43,584 nt of DNA from DATJLQ01 sp035509415 (GTDB lineage: Bacteria; Pseudomonadota; Alphaproteobacteria; JACZXZ01). Made by a program: the position numbers and the translations under genes. The stretch spans positions 1 through 43,584 of the forward strand of contig DATJLQ010000113.1 in NCBI GenBank assembly GCA_035509415.1, given 5' to 3'. Each line of letters opens with the position of its first letter. Position 1 is the stretch's first letter. The notes under the pieces were generated by a model. That model saw only the letters and a program-made list of their open reading frames with translations. It was not told where the DNA came from and ran no database searches. This document shows, one piece after another, positions 33,860 through 41,024 of the stretch.

Positions 33860-34897
33860 CTAGGCGTCGATCACGACCTTCAAAGCGTGGGTCTCCGCCG
33901 CATGCCCGAACGTCTCGTAGGCGGCCATGATGTTATCGAGCTTGAAGCGGTGCGTCACCAGGAGCTTGGGGTCGATCTTGTGGGACTCGACCACCTTGAG
34001 CAGCATCGGCGTGGTCACCGTGTCCACGAGGCGCGTGGTGATCGAGATGTTCTGCGACCACAGGCGCTCGAGATGCAGGTCGACCTTGACGCCGTGCACG
34101 CCCACATTGGCGATGGTGCCGCCGGGGGCGACGATGTCCTCGCAGATGATGAAGGTCGCGGGCACGCCCACGGCCTCGATCGCGCTGTCGACGCCGCGCC
34201 CGCCGGTCAGTTTCAGGACCGTCTCGGCCGCCTTGCCGTCGGAGCCGTTCACGAGATCGGTCGCGCCGAAGCGCTTCGCGACCTCAAGCCGGTTCTGGTC
34301 GAGATCGACCATGATGACGCGCGCGGGCGAATAGAACTGCGCCGTGAGAAGGGCCGCGAGCCCGATCGGCCCGGCGCCGACGATGGCGACGGTGTCGCCG
34401 GGCGAGACTTTGCCGTTGAGCACGCCGCATTCGAAGCCGGTCGGCAGGATGTCGCTCAGCATCACGAGCGCCTCCTCGTCGGCACCCTCGGGGATGCGGT
34501 AGAGGCTCGTATCCGCGTGCGGGATGCGCACATATTCCGCCTGGGTGCCGTCGATCTCGTTGCCGAGGATCCAGCCGCCCGTGGTGCAATGGGAGAACAT
34601 GCCCTTGCGGCAGTACTCGCACACGCCGCAGGCGGAGATGCACGAAATCAGCACCCGGTCGCCCGGCTTGAAGACGGTGACGCCGGCGCCGATCTTCTCG
34701 ACCACGCCGACGCCCTCGTGGCCGAGGATGCGCCCGGGCTTGCAGGTGGGAACGTCGCCCTTGAGGATGTGGAGGTCGGTGCCGCAGATCGTGGTCTTGA
34801 CGATCTTCACCACCGCGTCGGTCGGCTCGACGATGGTGGGCATGGGGCGGTCGAGGACGGATTTCCGCCCCGGTCCCTGATAGACGAGAGCTTTCAT
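33860..34897 (-). CDS. Zinc-dependent medium-chain alcohol dehydrogenase
   Basis: The enzyme oxidises alcohols or reduces aldehydes/ketones with NAD(P). In 345 residues the catalytic zinc site is Cys38, His60, Glu61 and Asp149; the structural zinc site is Cys90, Cys93, Cys96 and Cys104 (ACGVCEYCRKGMFSHC); and the Rossmann motif is VGAGPIGLAAL with Asp of DLDQNR after strand 2, which favours NAD over NADP. The ATG at 34897 follows an AGGAG ribosome site; the frame runs 19 codons further upstream without homology. The substrate is unknown. It lies downstream of the CoA-transferase gene but is cut off from it by a strong hairpin. Confidence 0.92.
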   Translation of the reverse strand: MKALVYQGPGRKSVLDRPMPTIVEPTDAVVKIVKTTICGTDLHILKGDVPTCKPGRILGHEGVGVVEKIGAGVTVFKPGDRVLISCISACGVCEYCRKGMFSHCTTGGWILGNEIDGTQAEYVRIPHADTSLYRIPEGADEEALVMLSDILPTGFECGVLNGKVSPGDTVAIVGAGPIGLAALLTAQFYSPARVIMVDLDQNRLEVAKRFGATDLVNGSDGKAAETVLKLTGGRGVDSAIEAVGVPATFIICEDIVAPGGTIANVGVHGVKVDLHLERLWSQNISITTRLVDTVTTPMLLKVVESHKIDPKLLVTHRFKLDNIMAAYETFGHAAETHALKVVIDA

Positions 34898-35011
34898 GGC
34901 GATCTCCTGCGCTTGAGTTTGGCGCAGTGTCGCGCGCGCGCTTGGACCCGGCAATGAGCTAGGTCAACCGCCCGGGGCGCCGGGCGCGTGGGATTCCGGG
35001 GCACCGGCGCG

Positions 35012-35059
35012 AAAGCGAAGCCCCGGCCGAGGAACGCCCGGCCGGGGCTTTGACGCTTT
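35012..35059. terminator. Strong hairpin, probable bidirectional terminator
   Basis: AAGCCCCGGCCG (35018-35029) and CGGCCGGGGCTT (35039-35050) form a perfect 12-bp stem with a 9-nt loop. AAAGCG (35012-35017) and CGCTTT (35054-35059) extend it after a small bulge. It lies 22 bp after the stop of the CoA-transferase gene and upstream of the alcohol dehydrogenase. On the minus strand the stem is followed by TCGCTTTCG, a weak T-rich tail, so termination of the gntR operon is the likely role. Confidence 0.65.
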
Positions 35060-35080
35060 GAGCCGGTCGCGGGCCGGCGC

Positions 35081-36322
35081 CTAGATGGCACCTTCCTGGC
35101 GCGCGACCTTGATGCGCACGTCGTCGAGCCCGACGATCTCCTTCAAGACCTGCTCGGTGTGCTCGCCGAGCAGCGGCGACGCCATGACCTCGACCGGCGA
35201 GTCCGAGAGCTTGATCGGGCAGCCCACGGTCAGGAACGTGCCGCGCTTCGGGTGCTTGACCTCGACCACGGTCTTGCGGTCGCGCAACGACTTGTCCTCG
35301 GCGAGCTCGCGCATGTCGAGCACGGGGCCGCACGGGATGTCGAACTGATTGAGCTTCTCCATCACCTCGTACTTGGTGAGGGTCTGGGTCCATTTCTCGA
35401 TGATGTCGAAGCACTCGTCGAGGTGCGGCAGGCGCGCCTCGGGGGTGGCGTATTTCGGGTGCGTGATCAGGTCCTCGCGCCCGCACATCTTCATGATCGG
35501 CTCCCAGCCGGGCGGCTGGATGATGACGTAAATGTAGTCGTTGGGTCCGCCGCCCTTGCACTTCAAGGCGTTGCCCGGCTGGCCGCCGCCCGACGCGTTG
35601 CCCGAGCGCGGCGTCGCGTCGCCGAAATGGCCGTTCGGATATTGCGGGAATTCCTTGAGCGGCCCGTGCTTCAGGCGCTGCTGGTCGCGCAGCTTGACGC
35701 GCGTGAGGTTGAGCACGGAATCCTGCATCGCGATCTCGACCTTCTGGCCCTTGCCCGTCTTCTGGCGCTGGTAGAGCGCCGCGAGGATGCCGGCGACGCA
35801 ATGGATGCCGGTGCCGGAATCGCCGATCTGGGCGCCGGTCACGACCGGCGGGCCGTCGTCGAAGCCGGTGGTGCTGGCCGAGCCGCCCATGCACTGGGCG
35901 ACGTTCTCGTAGGCCTTGCACTCGGCGTAGGGGCCGGGGCCGAAGCCCTTGATCGAGGCGAAGATGATGCGCGGGTTGATCTCGTGGATCTTCTCCCAGG
36001 AGAAGCCCTGGCGGTCGAGCGCCCCCGGCGCGAAATTCTCGACCATGATGTCGCACGCCTTGATCAGCTTGACGAAAATCTCCTTGCCGGTCTCGCTCTT
36101 GGTGTTGAGCGTAATGCTGCGCTTGTTGCAGTTCAGCATCGTGAAATAGAGGCTGTCGACGTCGGGGATGTCGCGCAGCTGCTGGCGCGTGATGTCGCCG
36201 CGGCCGGGCAGCTCGACCTTGATCACGTCGGCGCCGAACCAGGCGAGGATTTGCGTCGCCGACGGACCCGATTGCACGTGGGTCATGTCCAGAATGCGAA
36301 TGCCTTCGAGAGCCTTGGTCAT
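35081..36322 (-). CDS. frc: Formyl-CoA transferase-like class III CoA-transferase
   Basis: Frc moves CoA from formyl-CoA to oxalate, giving formate and oxalyl-CoA. In 413 residues (Oxalobacter Frc has 428) the catalytic aspartate is Asp168 in TGAQIGDSGTG, matching Asp169. Gln17 (THVQSGPSATQILAW) is conserved, the DSLYFTMLNCNKRSI block is typical of Frc, and the glycine loop is ASGGGQPGNAL. Gln48 stands where Oxalobacter Frc has Trp48, as in E. coli YfdW. Class III transferases have many substrates, so formyl-CoA/oxalate is likely but other acids are possible. It follows the ThDP enzyme gene on the same strand after 71 bp with a hairpin. Confidence 0.82.
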   Translation of the reverse strand: MTKALEGIRILDMTHVQSGPSATQILAWFGADVIKVELPGRGDITRQQLRDIPDVDSLYFTMLNCNKRSITLNTKSETGKEIFVKLIKACDIMVENFAPGALDRQGFSWEKIHEINPRIIFASIKGFGPGPYAECKAYENVAQCMGGSASTTGFDDGPPVVTGAQIGDSGTGIHCVAGILAALYQRQKTGKGQKVEIAMQDSVLNLTRVKLRDQQRLKHGPLKEFPQYPNGHFGDATPRSGNASGGGQPGNALKCKGGGPNDYIYVIIQPPGWEPIMKMCGREDLITHPKYATPEARLPHLDECFDIIEKWTQTLTKYEVMEKLNQFDIPCGPVLDMRELAEDKSLRDRKTVVEVKHPKRGTFLTVGCPIKLSDSPVEVMASPLLGEHTEQVLKEIVGLDDVRIKVARQEGAI

Positions 36323-36351
36323 GGTTTCCTCACCTTCCTCGATCGCAGCGG

Positions 36352-36380
36352 CGGGGTGCGGCTACGCGCGCCGCACCCCG
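36352..36380 (-). promoter_or_regulatory. Perfect hairpin between the ThDP enzyme and CoA-transferase genes
   Basis: CGGGGTGCGG (36352-36361) and CCGCACCCCG (36371-36380) form a 10-bp perfect stem with a 9-nt loop, 13 bp after the ThDP enzyme stop. No T-tract follows on the minus strand, so processing, mRNA stabilisation or partial attenuation inside the operon is more likely than full termination. Confidence 0.5.
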
Positions 36381-36393
36381 TTCGGCGTCATGG

Positions 36394-38112
36394 CTACTTG
36401 TACATGGTCTGGTTCTTGGTCCCCGGCGCGTAGATTTCGGGGTCGACCCAGATGTTGATGAGCGCCGGCACGCCCGACTTGACCGCCGCGCGCCCGCGCT
36501 CGAGGGCGGGACGGATCTGCTTCGGATCGTGCACTTCCTCGCCGTAGCCGCCGAGCATCTGGGCGAACTTCGAGAACGGCACGTCGCCGAGCTTGTTGCC
36601 GACGTTGCCGCGGTTGGGGCCGTACTTCGCGATCTGGCCGTAGCGGATCTGGTTCATCGCCGAGTTGTTGCCGATGACCCCGAGGAACGGCAGCTTGAAG
36701 CGCACCGCCGTCTCCATGTCGAAGCCGGTCATGGCGAAGGCGCCGTCGCCGAAGTAGCACAGCACTTCCTTCTCGGGATGGACGAACTTGGCCGCCAGCG
36801 CGAAGGGCGTGCCGACGCCGAGCGTGCCGAGCGGGCCCGGGTCCATCCAATGGCCCGGCTGGCGCGGCTGCACCGCCTGGGCGGTGATCGTCACCACGTC
36901 GCCGCCGTCGCCGATGTAGATCGTGTCCTCGGTCATGAACTCGTTGAGCTCCCACGCGACGCGGTAGGGATTGATCGGCGTCGATTCGGACTTGAAGTCC
37001 TTCATCAGCTTCTCGACGCCCGCCGCCTCGCCCTTGCGCAGCTCGTCGAGCCAGGAAGCGCGGCGCTTCGAGCCGTTGTCGGTGCGGCCGGTCGCGGCGT
37101 CGGTCACGAATTTGAGGATCACGCCGCAGTCGCCCACGAGGCCGAGATCGATGTCGCGGTTCTTCCCCACGGTGCGGTAGTCGAGGTCGATCTGCACCAC
37201 CTTGGCGCCGGCACCCAGGCGCCGGCCGTAGCCCATGCGGAAGTCGAAGGGCGTGCCGACGATGATGATGAGGTCCGCCTTGTCGAACGCGTAGGAGCGC
37301 GTCTTCGAGAAGTGGTGCGGGTCGCCCGGCGGCAGCGTGCCGCGCCCGGAGCCGTTCATGTAGACCGGCACGTTGAGCTTCCGCGCGAACTCGATCGCCT
37401 CCTTGGCGGCGCGGCAGGTCCAGACCTGGGTCCCGAGCAGGATGCAGGGCCGCTCCGACTTCACCACCATGTCGGCGAGCTTCTGGACGTCGTCCGGATC
37501 GGCCAAGAGGCGCGTCGACGCCCGGTAATGCCCCGCCTTCGGGATACGCGCCTTCGCGATCTCGATCGAATTGTCGAGCACGTCGCGCGGGATCTCGAGG
37601 AACGCGGGCCCGGGGGCGCCGTTCATGGTCTCGCGGAACGCCATGCTCACCATGTCGGCGACCCGCCCGGTCGAGAGCACGGTCGCGGCGAACTTGGTGA
37701 TCGGCTGCATGATGTCGACGTGGGGCAGGTCCTGGAGGCCGCCCATCTTGTGCTGCGTGAGGGCGCTCTGGCCGCCGATCAGGAGGAACGGGCTCTCGGC
37801 GCGGAACGCGTTGGCCACCCCCGTCATGGCGTCGGTCGTGCCGGGCCCCGCGGTCACCACCGCGCAGCCGGGACGCCCGGTCATGCGCGCGTAGCCGTCG
37901 GCGGCGTGGGCCGCGACCTGCTCGTGGCGCACGTCGATGATCTTGATCCCCTCGTCGAGGCAGCCGTCGTAGATGTCGATGATGTGCCCGCCGCAGAGCG
38001 TGAAGATGACTTCGACGCCCTCGTTCTTGAGCGCCTTTGCGACCAGGTGTCCGCCGGTGATCTTGTCAGCCGGGGTGACGACCGGATCGATCTTGGTTGC
38101 CGCTTCAGCCAT
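36394..38112 (-). CDS. ThDP-dependent 2-hydroxyacyl-CoA lyase / oxalyl-CoA decarboxylase family enzyme
   Basis: The enzyme belongs to the acetolactate-synthase-like ThDP family. The cofactor-activating Glu64 (VRHEQVAAHAADGYAR) and the ThDP/Mg motif from GDG (455-457) to NN (482-483) are intact in 572 residues. Pairing with an Frc-type transferase and a formate dehydrogenase suggests oxalyl-CoA decarboxylase. However, the Tyr-Glu-Glu active-site segment of Oxalobacter Oxc (DYEEMD) is replaced by LQDLPHVD, which is closer to my recollection of 2-hydroxyacyl-CoA lyases, which split 2-hydroxyacyl-CoA to an aldehyde and formyl-CoA. Both reactions yield formyl-CoA, so the pathway logic holds either way. 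Acetolactate synthase itself is unlikely: no small subunit is present. Start ATG at 38112. Confidence 0.82.
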   Translation of the reverse strand: MAEAATKIDPVVTPADKITGGHLVAKALKNEGVEVIFTLCGGHIIDIYDGCLDEGIKIIDVRHEQVAAHAADGYARMTGRPGCAVVTAGPGTTDAMTGVANAFRAESPFLLIGGQSALTQHKMGGLQDLPHVDIMQPITKFAATVLSTGRVADMVSMAFRETMNGAPGPAFLEIPRDVLDNSIEIAKARIPKAGHYRASTRLLADPDDVQKLADMVVKSERPCILLGTQVWTCRAAKEAIEFARKLNVPVYMNGSGRGTLPPGDPHHFSKTRSYAFDKADLIIIVGTPFDFRMGYGRRLGAGAKVVQIDLDYRTVGKNRDIDLGLVGDCGVILKFVTDAATGRTDNGSKRRASWLDELRKGEAAGVEKLMKDFKSESTPINPYRVAWELNEFMTEDTIYIGDGGDVVTITAQAVQPRQPGHWMDPGPLGTLGVGTPFALAAKFVHPEKEVLCYFGDGAFAMTGFDMETAVRFKLPFLGVIGNNSAMNQIRYGQIAKYGPNRGNVGNKLGDVPFSKFAQMLGGYGEEVHDPKQIRPALERGRAAVKSGVPALINIWVDPEIYAPGTKNQTMYK

Positions 38113-38167
38113 GGTGTCCTCCGTTGGGCCGGCCGCGAATCGTCGCCGGCCGCGAGATCGGGAAGGT

Positions 38168-38857
38168 TCAGTCGAGGTAATGGACGTTGCGCGCGACGTG
38201 GGCCGCGAGGTCGAGGCTGTGCTGGCGCACGAGCCGCTCGGCCAGGTCCGTGTCGCGCCGCTCGAGCGCCTCGATGATGTTGAGGTGGTCGATGATCGAG
38301 CGCTCGGCGCGATGGTTTTCGTGGATCGTCTTGACGCGGATCGCGCGCATGTGGATGAACAGGTTCTCCGCCATGGACGACAGCAGCTCGCAACGGCTGA
38401 GGCGCAGGAGTGCCGTGTGAAACGCGATGTTGGTCTCGGAATACTCGTCGATGTGGGCGCTGAGCTGGTCGCCCTTGAAGGTCGCGAACATCTCGCGCAG
38501 CGTCGCGATCTCCGGGTCGCTCGCGCGCTCGGTCACGAGGCGCGCCGCCATGCTCTCGAGCGCCGCCCAGACCGTGATCATGTCGAGGATCTCGCTCTTC
38601 GACTTCCGGACCACGAACACGCCCTTGCGCGGCACCGTGCGCACGAGGCCTTCCTGCTCGAGGCGCGCGATCGCTTCCCGGATCGGCGTGCGGCTCACCC
38701 CCAGCTCGAGCGAGAGCTGGCGCTCGTCGAGGCGCGGCTCGCCGGGCTCGGCGTAGATGTTCATCTGGGTGATCGCCTGCTTGAGCGAGTCGTAGATTTT
38801 GTCCTTCAAGACAAAATTGATCTCGATCGGCTGAACGTTTAACTTGGCGCTCGCCAT
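38168..38857 (-). CDS. GntR family (FadR/FCD subfamily) transcriptional regulator
   Basis: The 229-residue protein has an N-terminal winged helix with the recognition part LDERQLSLELGVSRTPIREA and a C-terminal FCD ligand domain (about 95-220). Metal-site residues of FCD domains are visible: Asn143/His147 (ETNIAFHTALL), His191 and His213. Such regulators usually bind small organic acids. It is the first gene of a probable operon with the ThDP enzyme (gap 55 bp) and CoA-transferase. The ATG at 38857 has GAAGGT about 8 nt upstream; a GTG at 38866 is an alternative. A TGG-N11-CCA inverted repeat lies 75 bp upstream and a matching one before the divergent formate dehydrogenase genes, consistent with autoregulation and divergent control. 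Confidence 0.92.
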   Translation of the reverse strand: MASAKLNVQPIEINFVLKDKIYDSLKQAITQMNIYAEPGEPRLDERQLSLELGVSRTPIREAIARLEQEGLVRTVPRKGVFVVRKSKSEILDMITVWAALESMAARLVTERASDPEIATLREMFATFKGDQLSAHIDEYSETNIAFHTALLRLSRCELLSSMAENLFIHMRAIRVKTIHENHRAERSIIDHLNIIEALERRDTDLAERLVRQHSLDLAAHVARNVHYLD

Positions 38858-38932
38858 CCGAATCACCTTCTATGGCCGGCCGCGCGGCAGCCGGGTTCCC
38901 CCGAGACGGCCTTTCTGGTTGAGGCCGAATTC

Positions 38933-38949
38933 TGGAATACATTATGCCA
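38933..38949. promoter_or_regulatory. Candidate GntR operator 1 (gntR side)
   Basis: TGGAATACATTATGCCA is an imperfect palindrome (TGGAATA-3 nt-TATGCCA) of the TGG...CCA type used by FadR/FCD regulators. It matches operator 2 at 14 of 17 positions. Read on the minus strand it contains CATAAT (38946-38941), a good -10 for gntR, so binding would block polymerase and give autorepression. Confidence 0.68.
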
Positions 38950-38969
38950 AGCCCTGGGCTCGCGCAAGT
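38941..38969 (-). promoter_or_regulatory. Candidate gntR promoter overlapping operator 1
   Basis: On the minus strand CATAAT (38946-38941) serves as -10. ACTTGC (38969-38964) at 17 nt, or TTGCGC (38967-38962) at 15 nt, is the possible -35. The -10 is stronger than the -35. Motif evidence only. Confidence 0.4.
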
Positions 38970-39202
38970 AAAACACGGGCCTGATCCAAAACCCTCCTCG
39001 CCCCGCTTCAGTCCTCACGCATCGCGCGCGGCGTTCGCGAGCCGTCTCGAATTCATTCGCCTAATTCGTGGGCGAACCGATCGCCATGATTTGGGTCACC
39101 CACGCGCTTTGGGGAGACAGGTGCTGCCGCCTGCGGTTATGCTCGGACAGGCAACCCGCGCGCCGGGCACAGCCCATGCCCGGCAACGCACTGAGCCAAA
39201 GA

Positions 39203-39231
39203 TTGCGCGGCCGGAAACGTTGGTATACCAT
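39203..39231 (+). promoter_or_regulatory. Candidate formate dehydrogenase operon promoter overlapping operator 2
   Basis: TTGCGC (39203-39208), a 17-nt spacer and TACCAT (39226-39231) form a weak sigma70-like promoter about 90 bp before the operon start. The -10 lies inside the second operator, mirroring the gntR side. Confidence 0.38.
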
Positions 39232-39237
39232 ATGCCA
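39221..39237. promoter_or_regulatory. Candidate GntR operator 2 (formate dehydrogenase side)
   Basis: TGGTATACCATATGCCA has inverted half-sites TGGTATA and TATGCCA and includes the perfect 10-bp palindrome TGGTATACCA (39221-39230). It lies 83 bp before the ATG at 39321. Similarity to operator 1 and position in the other divergent promoter make the neighbouring GntR protein the likely ligand. Confidence 0.7.
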
Positions 39238-39320
39238 TCGGATCGCCGCACGCCGAATTTTCTGCGCCCGCGGCGCCGAGTCTAAGCCGCGCAAACAAAA
39301 ACCAAATAGGGTTGGACGCG

Positions 39321-41024
39321 ATGCCCGAAGGCGATAGGCAGGTCAAGAAATTCCGGCATCCGGGCAGCGGTCGACGCGAGACGCTCCCCTATCCGAAAGG
39401 CCGCCAGGTCGACCCGCAAGCGCTGACCGAAGTTCAGGCACTTCTGGGCGACCGGCCGCGCAGGCGCGATCTCCTGATCGAGCATCTCCATCTCATCCAG
39501 GACAAGTACCGCGCCTTGAGCGCGGCGCACCTCGCGGCCCTCGCCTACGAGATGAAGCTCGCCCAGGCCGAGGTGTACGAGGTCGCGACCTTCTACGCCC
39601 ATTTCGACGTGGTGCTGGAAGGCGAGACGGCGCCCGCGCCCCTCACGGTGCGCGTGTGCGACAGTCTCACCTGCGAGCTCATGGGGGCGCAAAAGCTCCT
39701 CGCCGAGCTGCCGGCGCTTTTGGGCCGCGAGGTGCGCGTGGTGCGCGCGCCCTGCGTCGGCCGCTGCGACACGGCACCCGCGGTCGAGATCGGCCATCAT
39801 TTCGTCGACCGCGCGACGGCGGCAACCGTTGTGGCCGAGGTCAAGGCGAAGCATACGCATCCCGAGATTCCGGCCTATCCAGCGCTCGCCGCGTATCGGA
39901 AGGCGGGCGGCTACAGGCTCCTCGAGGCGTGCCGGAGCGGCGCGCGCAAGGTCGACGAGATTGTGAAGCTGATCGACGAGGCGGGATTGCGCGGGCTCGG
40001 CGGCGCCGGCTTCCCGACCGCGCGGAAATGGGGCTTCGTGCGCGCCAATCCGGGGCCGCGCCTCTTGGCGATCAACGCCGACGAGGGCGAGCCCGGCACC
40101 TTCAAGGACCGCTGGTTTCTCGAGCGCGACCCGCACCGCTTCCTCGAGGGCGTGCTGATCACCGCCTGGGCGATCGAGGCGGCCGACGCTTACATTTATC
40201 TCCGCGACGAATATCCGGCGATCCGCGAAATCCTGCTCGAGGAAATCGCCGCGGTCGAGAAGGCGGGCCTCGCGCGAGGGGTGACGCTTCATCTTAGGCG
40301 CGGCGCCGGCGCCTATATCTGCGGCGAGGAATCGGCGATGCTGGAAAGCATCGAAGGGAAACGCGGGCTTCCGCGCCACAAGCCGCCCTTCCCGGCCCAG
40401 GTCGGCCTCTTCGGCCAGCCGACCCTCATCAACAATGTCGAGACGGTCTACTGGATCCGCGACATCGTCGAGAAGGGCCCGAGCTGGTTCAACAGTCAGG
40501 GGCGCCACGGGCGCAAAGGCCCGCGCAGCTTCTCGGTCTCGGGCCACGTCAAGGAGCCGGGCATGAAGCTCGCGCCCGCCGGCATCACGGTCAAGGAGCT
40601 GATCGAGGAATATTGCGGCGGCATGGAGGAGGGCCACGTCTTCAAGGCCTATCTCCCCGGCGGCGCCTCGGGCGGCATCCTGCCCGCCTCGATGGCCGAC
40701 ATCCCGCTCGATTTCGGCACCCTCGAGCAATATGGCTGCCTCATCGGCTCGGCCGCGGTTGTCATTCTCTCCGACAAGGACGACATCAAGAAGGCGGCCT
40801 TGAACCTCATGCGCTTCTTCGAGGACGAGAGCTGCGGCCAATGCACGCCCTGCCGCGTGGGCACCGAGAAGGCGGTCAAGTTGATGGAACGCAAGGATTG
40901 GGACGAGAAACTGCTCGACGAGCTCGGTGCCGCGATGCGCGACGCGTCCATCTGCGGCTTGGGGCAGGCCGCACCCAATCCCCTCATCTGCGTCTTGAAG
41001 TATTTCCGCGAGGAGCTGTCATGA
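39321..41024 (+). CDS. NAD-dependent formate dehydrogenase beta subunit, NuoE-NuoF fusion
   Basis: This subunit takes electrons from the catalytic subunit and reduces NAD+. It fuses a NuoE-like domain (about 1-165) with [2Fe-2S] ligands Cys113, Cys118, Cys145 and Cys149 to a NuoF-like domain (about 195-567). FMN and NADH motifs are GLGGAGFPTARKWGF and GAGAYICGEESAMLESIEG; the [4Fe-4S] site is ESCGQCTPCRVG with a later Cys. Fdh1B of Methylobacterium has the same fusion, whereas Cupriavidus FDH splits the parts (FdsG, FdsB). ATG at 39321 is preferred over TTG at 39312 because AGG lies at a useful distance. The stop overlaps the next gene (ATGA). 567 residues. Confidence 0.92.
   Translation: MPEGDRQVKKFRHPGSGRRETLPYPKGRQVDPQALTEVQALLGDRPRRRDLLIEHLHLIQDKYRALSAAHLAALAYEMKLAQAEVYEVATFYAHFDVVLEGETAPAPLTVRVCDSLTCELMGAQKLLAELPALLGREVRVVRAPCVGRCDTAPAVEIGHHFVDRATAATVVAEVKAKHTHPEIPAYPALAAYRKAGGYRLLEACRSGARKVDEIVKLIDEAGLRGLGGAGFPTARKWGFVRANPGPRLLAINADEGEPGTFKDRWFLERDPHRFLEGVLITAWAIEAADAYIYLRDEYPAIREILLEEIAAVEKAGLARGVTLHLRRGAGAYICGEESAMLESIEGKRGLPRHKPPFPAQVGLFGQPTLINNVETVYWIRDIVEKGPSWFNSQGRHGRKGPRSFSVSGHVKEPGMKLAPAGITVKELIEEYCGGMEEGHVFKAYLPGGASGGILPASMADIPLDFGTLEQYGCLIGSAAVVILSDKDDIKKAALNLMRFFEDESCGQCTPCRVGTEKAVKLMERKDWDEKLLDELGAAMRDASICGLGQAAPNPLICVLKYFREELS

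Larger units (their letters stand above)
38858..39320. other. Divergent regulatory region between gntR and the formate dehydrogenase operon
   Basis: The 463-bp gap has no gene-like frame. Its content is regulatory: two copies of a 17-bp inverted-repeat site, each overlapping a promoter-like sequence facing outward, described as separate features. Between them (38950-39220) I see nothing further that I can name. Confidence 0.7.

Noticed and set aside
36394..38112. Acetolactate synthase large subunit
   Set aside because: No small regulatory subunit or branched-chain genes are near; the neighbours are an Frc-type CoA-transferase, a GntR regulator and formate dehydrogenase.
39068..39337. Small open frame of about 89 codons in the gntR-FDH gap
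   Set aside because: It runs through the operator and promoter region into the FDH gene in another frame and has an arginine-rich chance composition.
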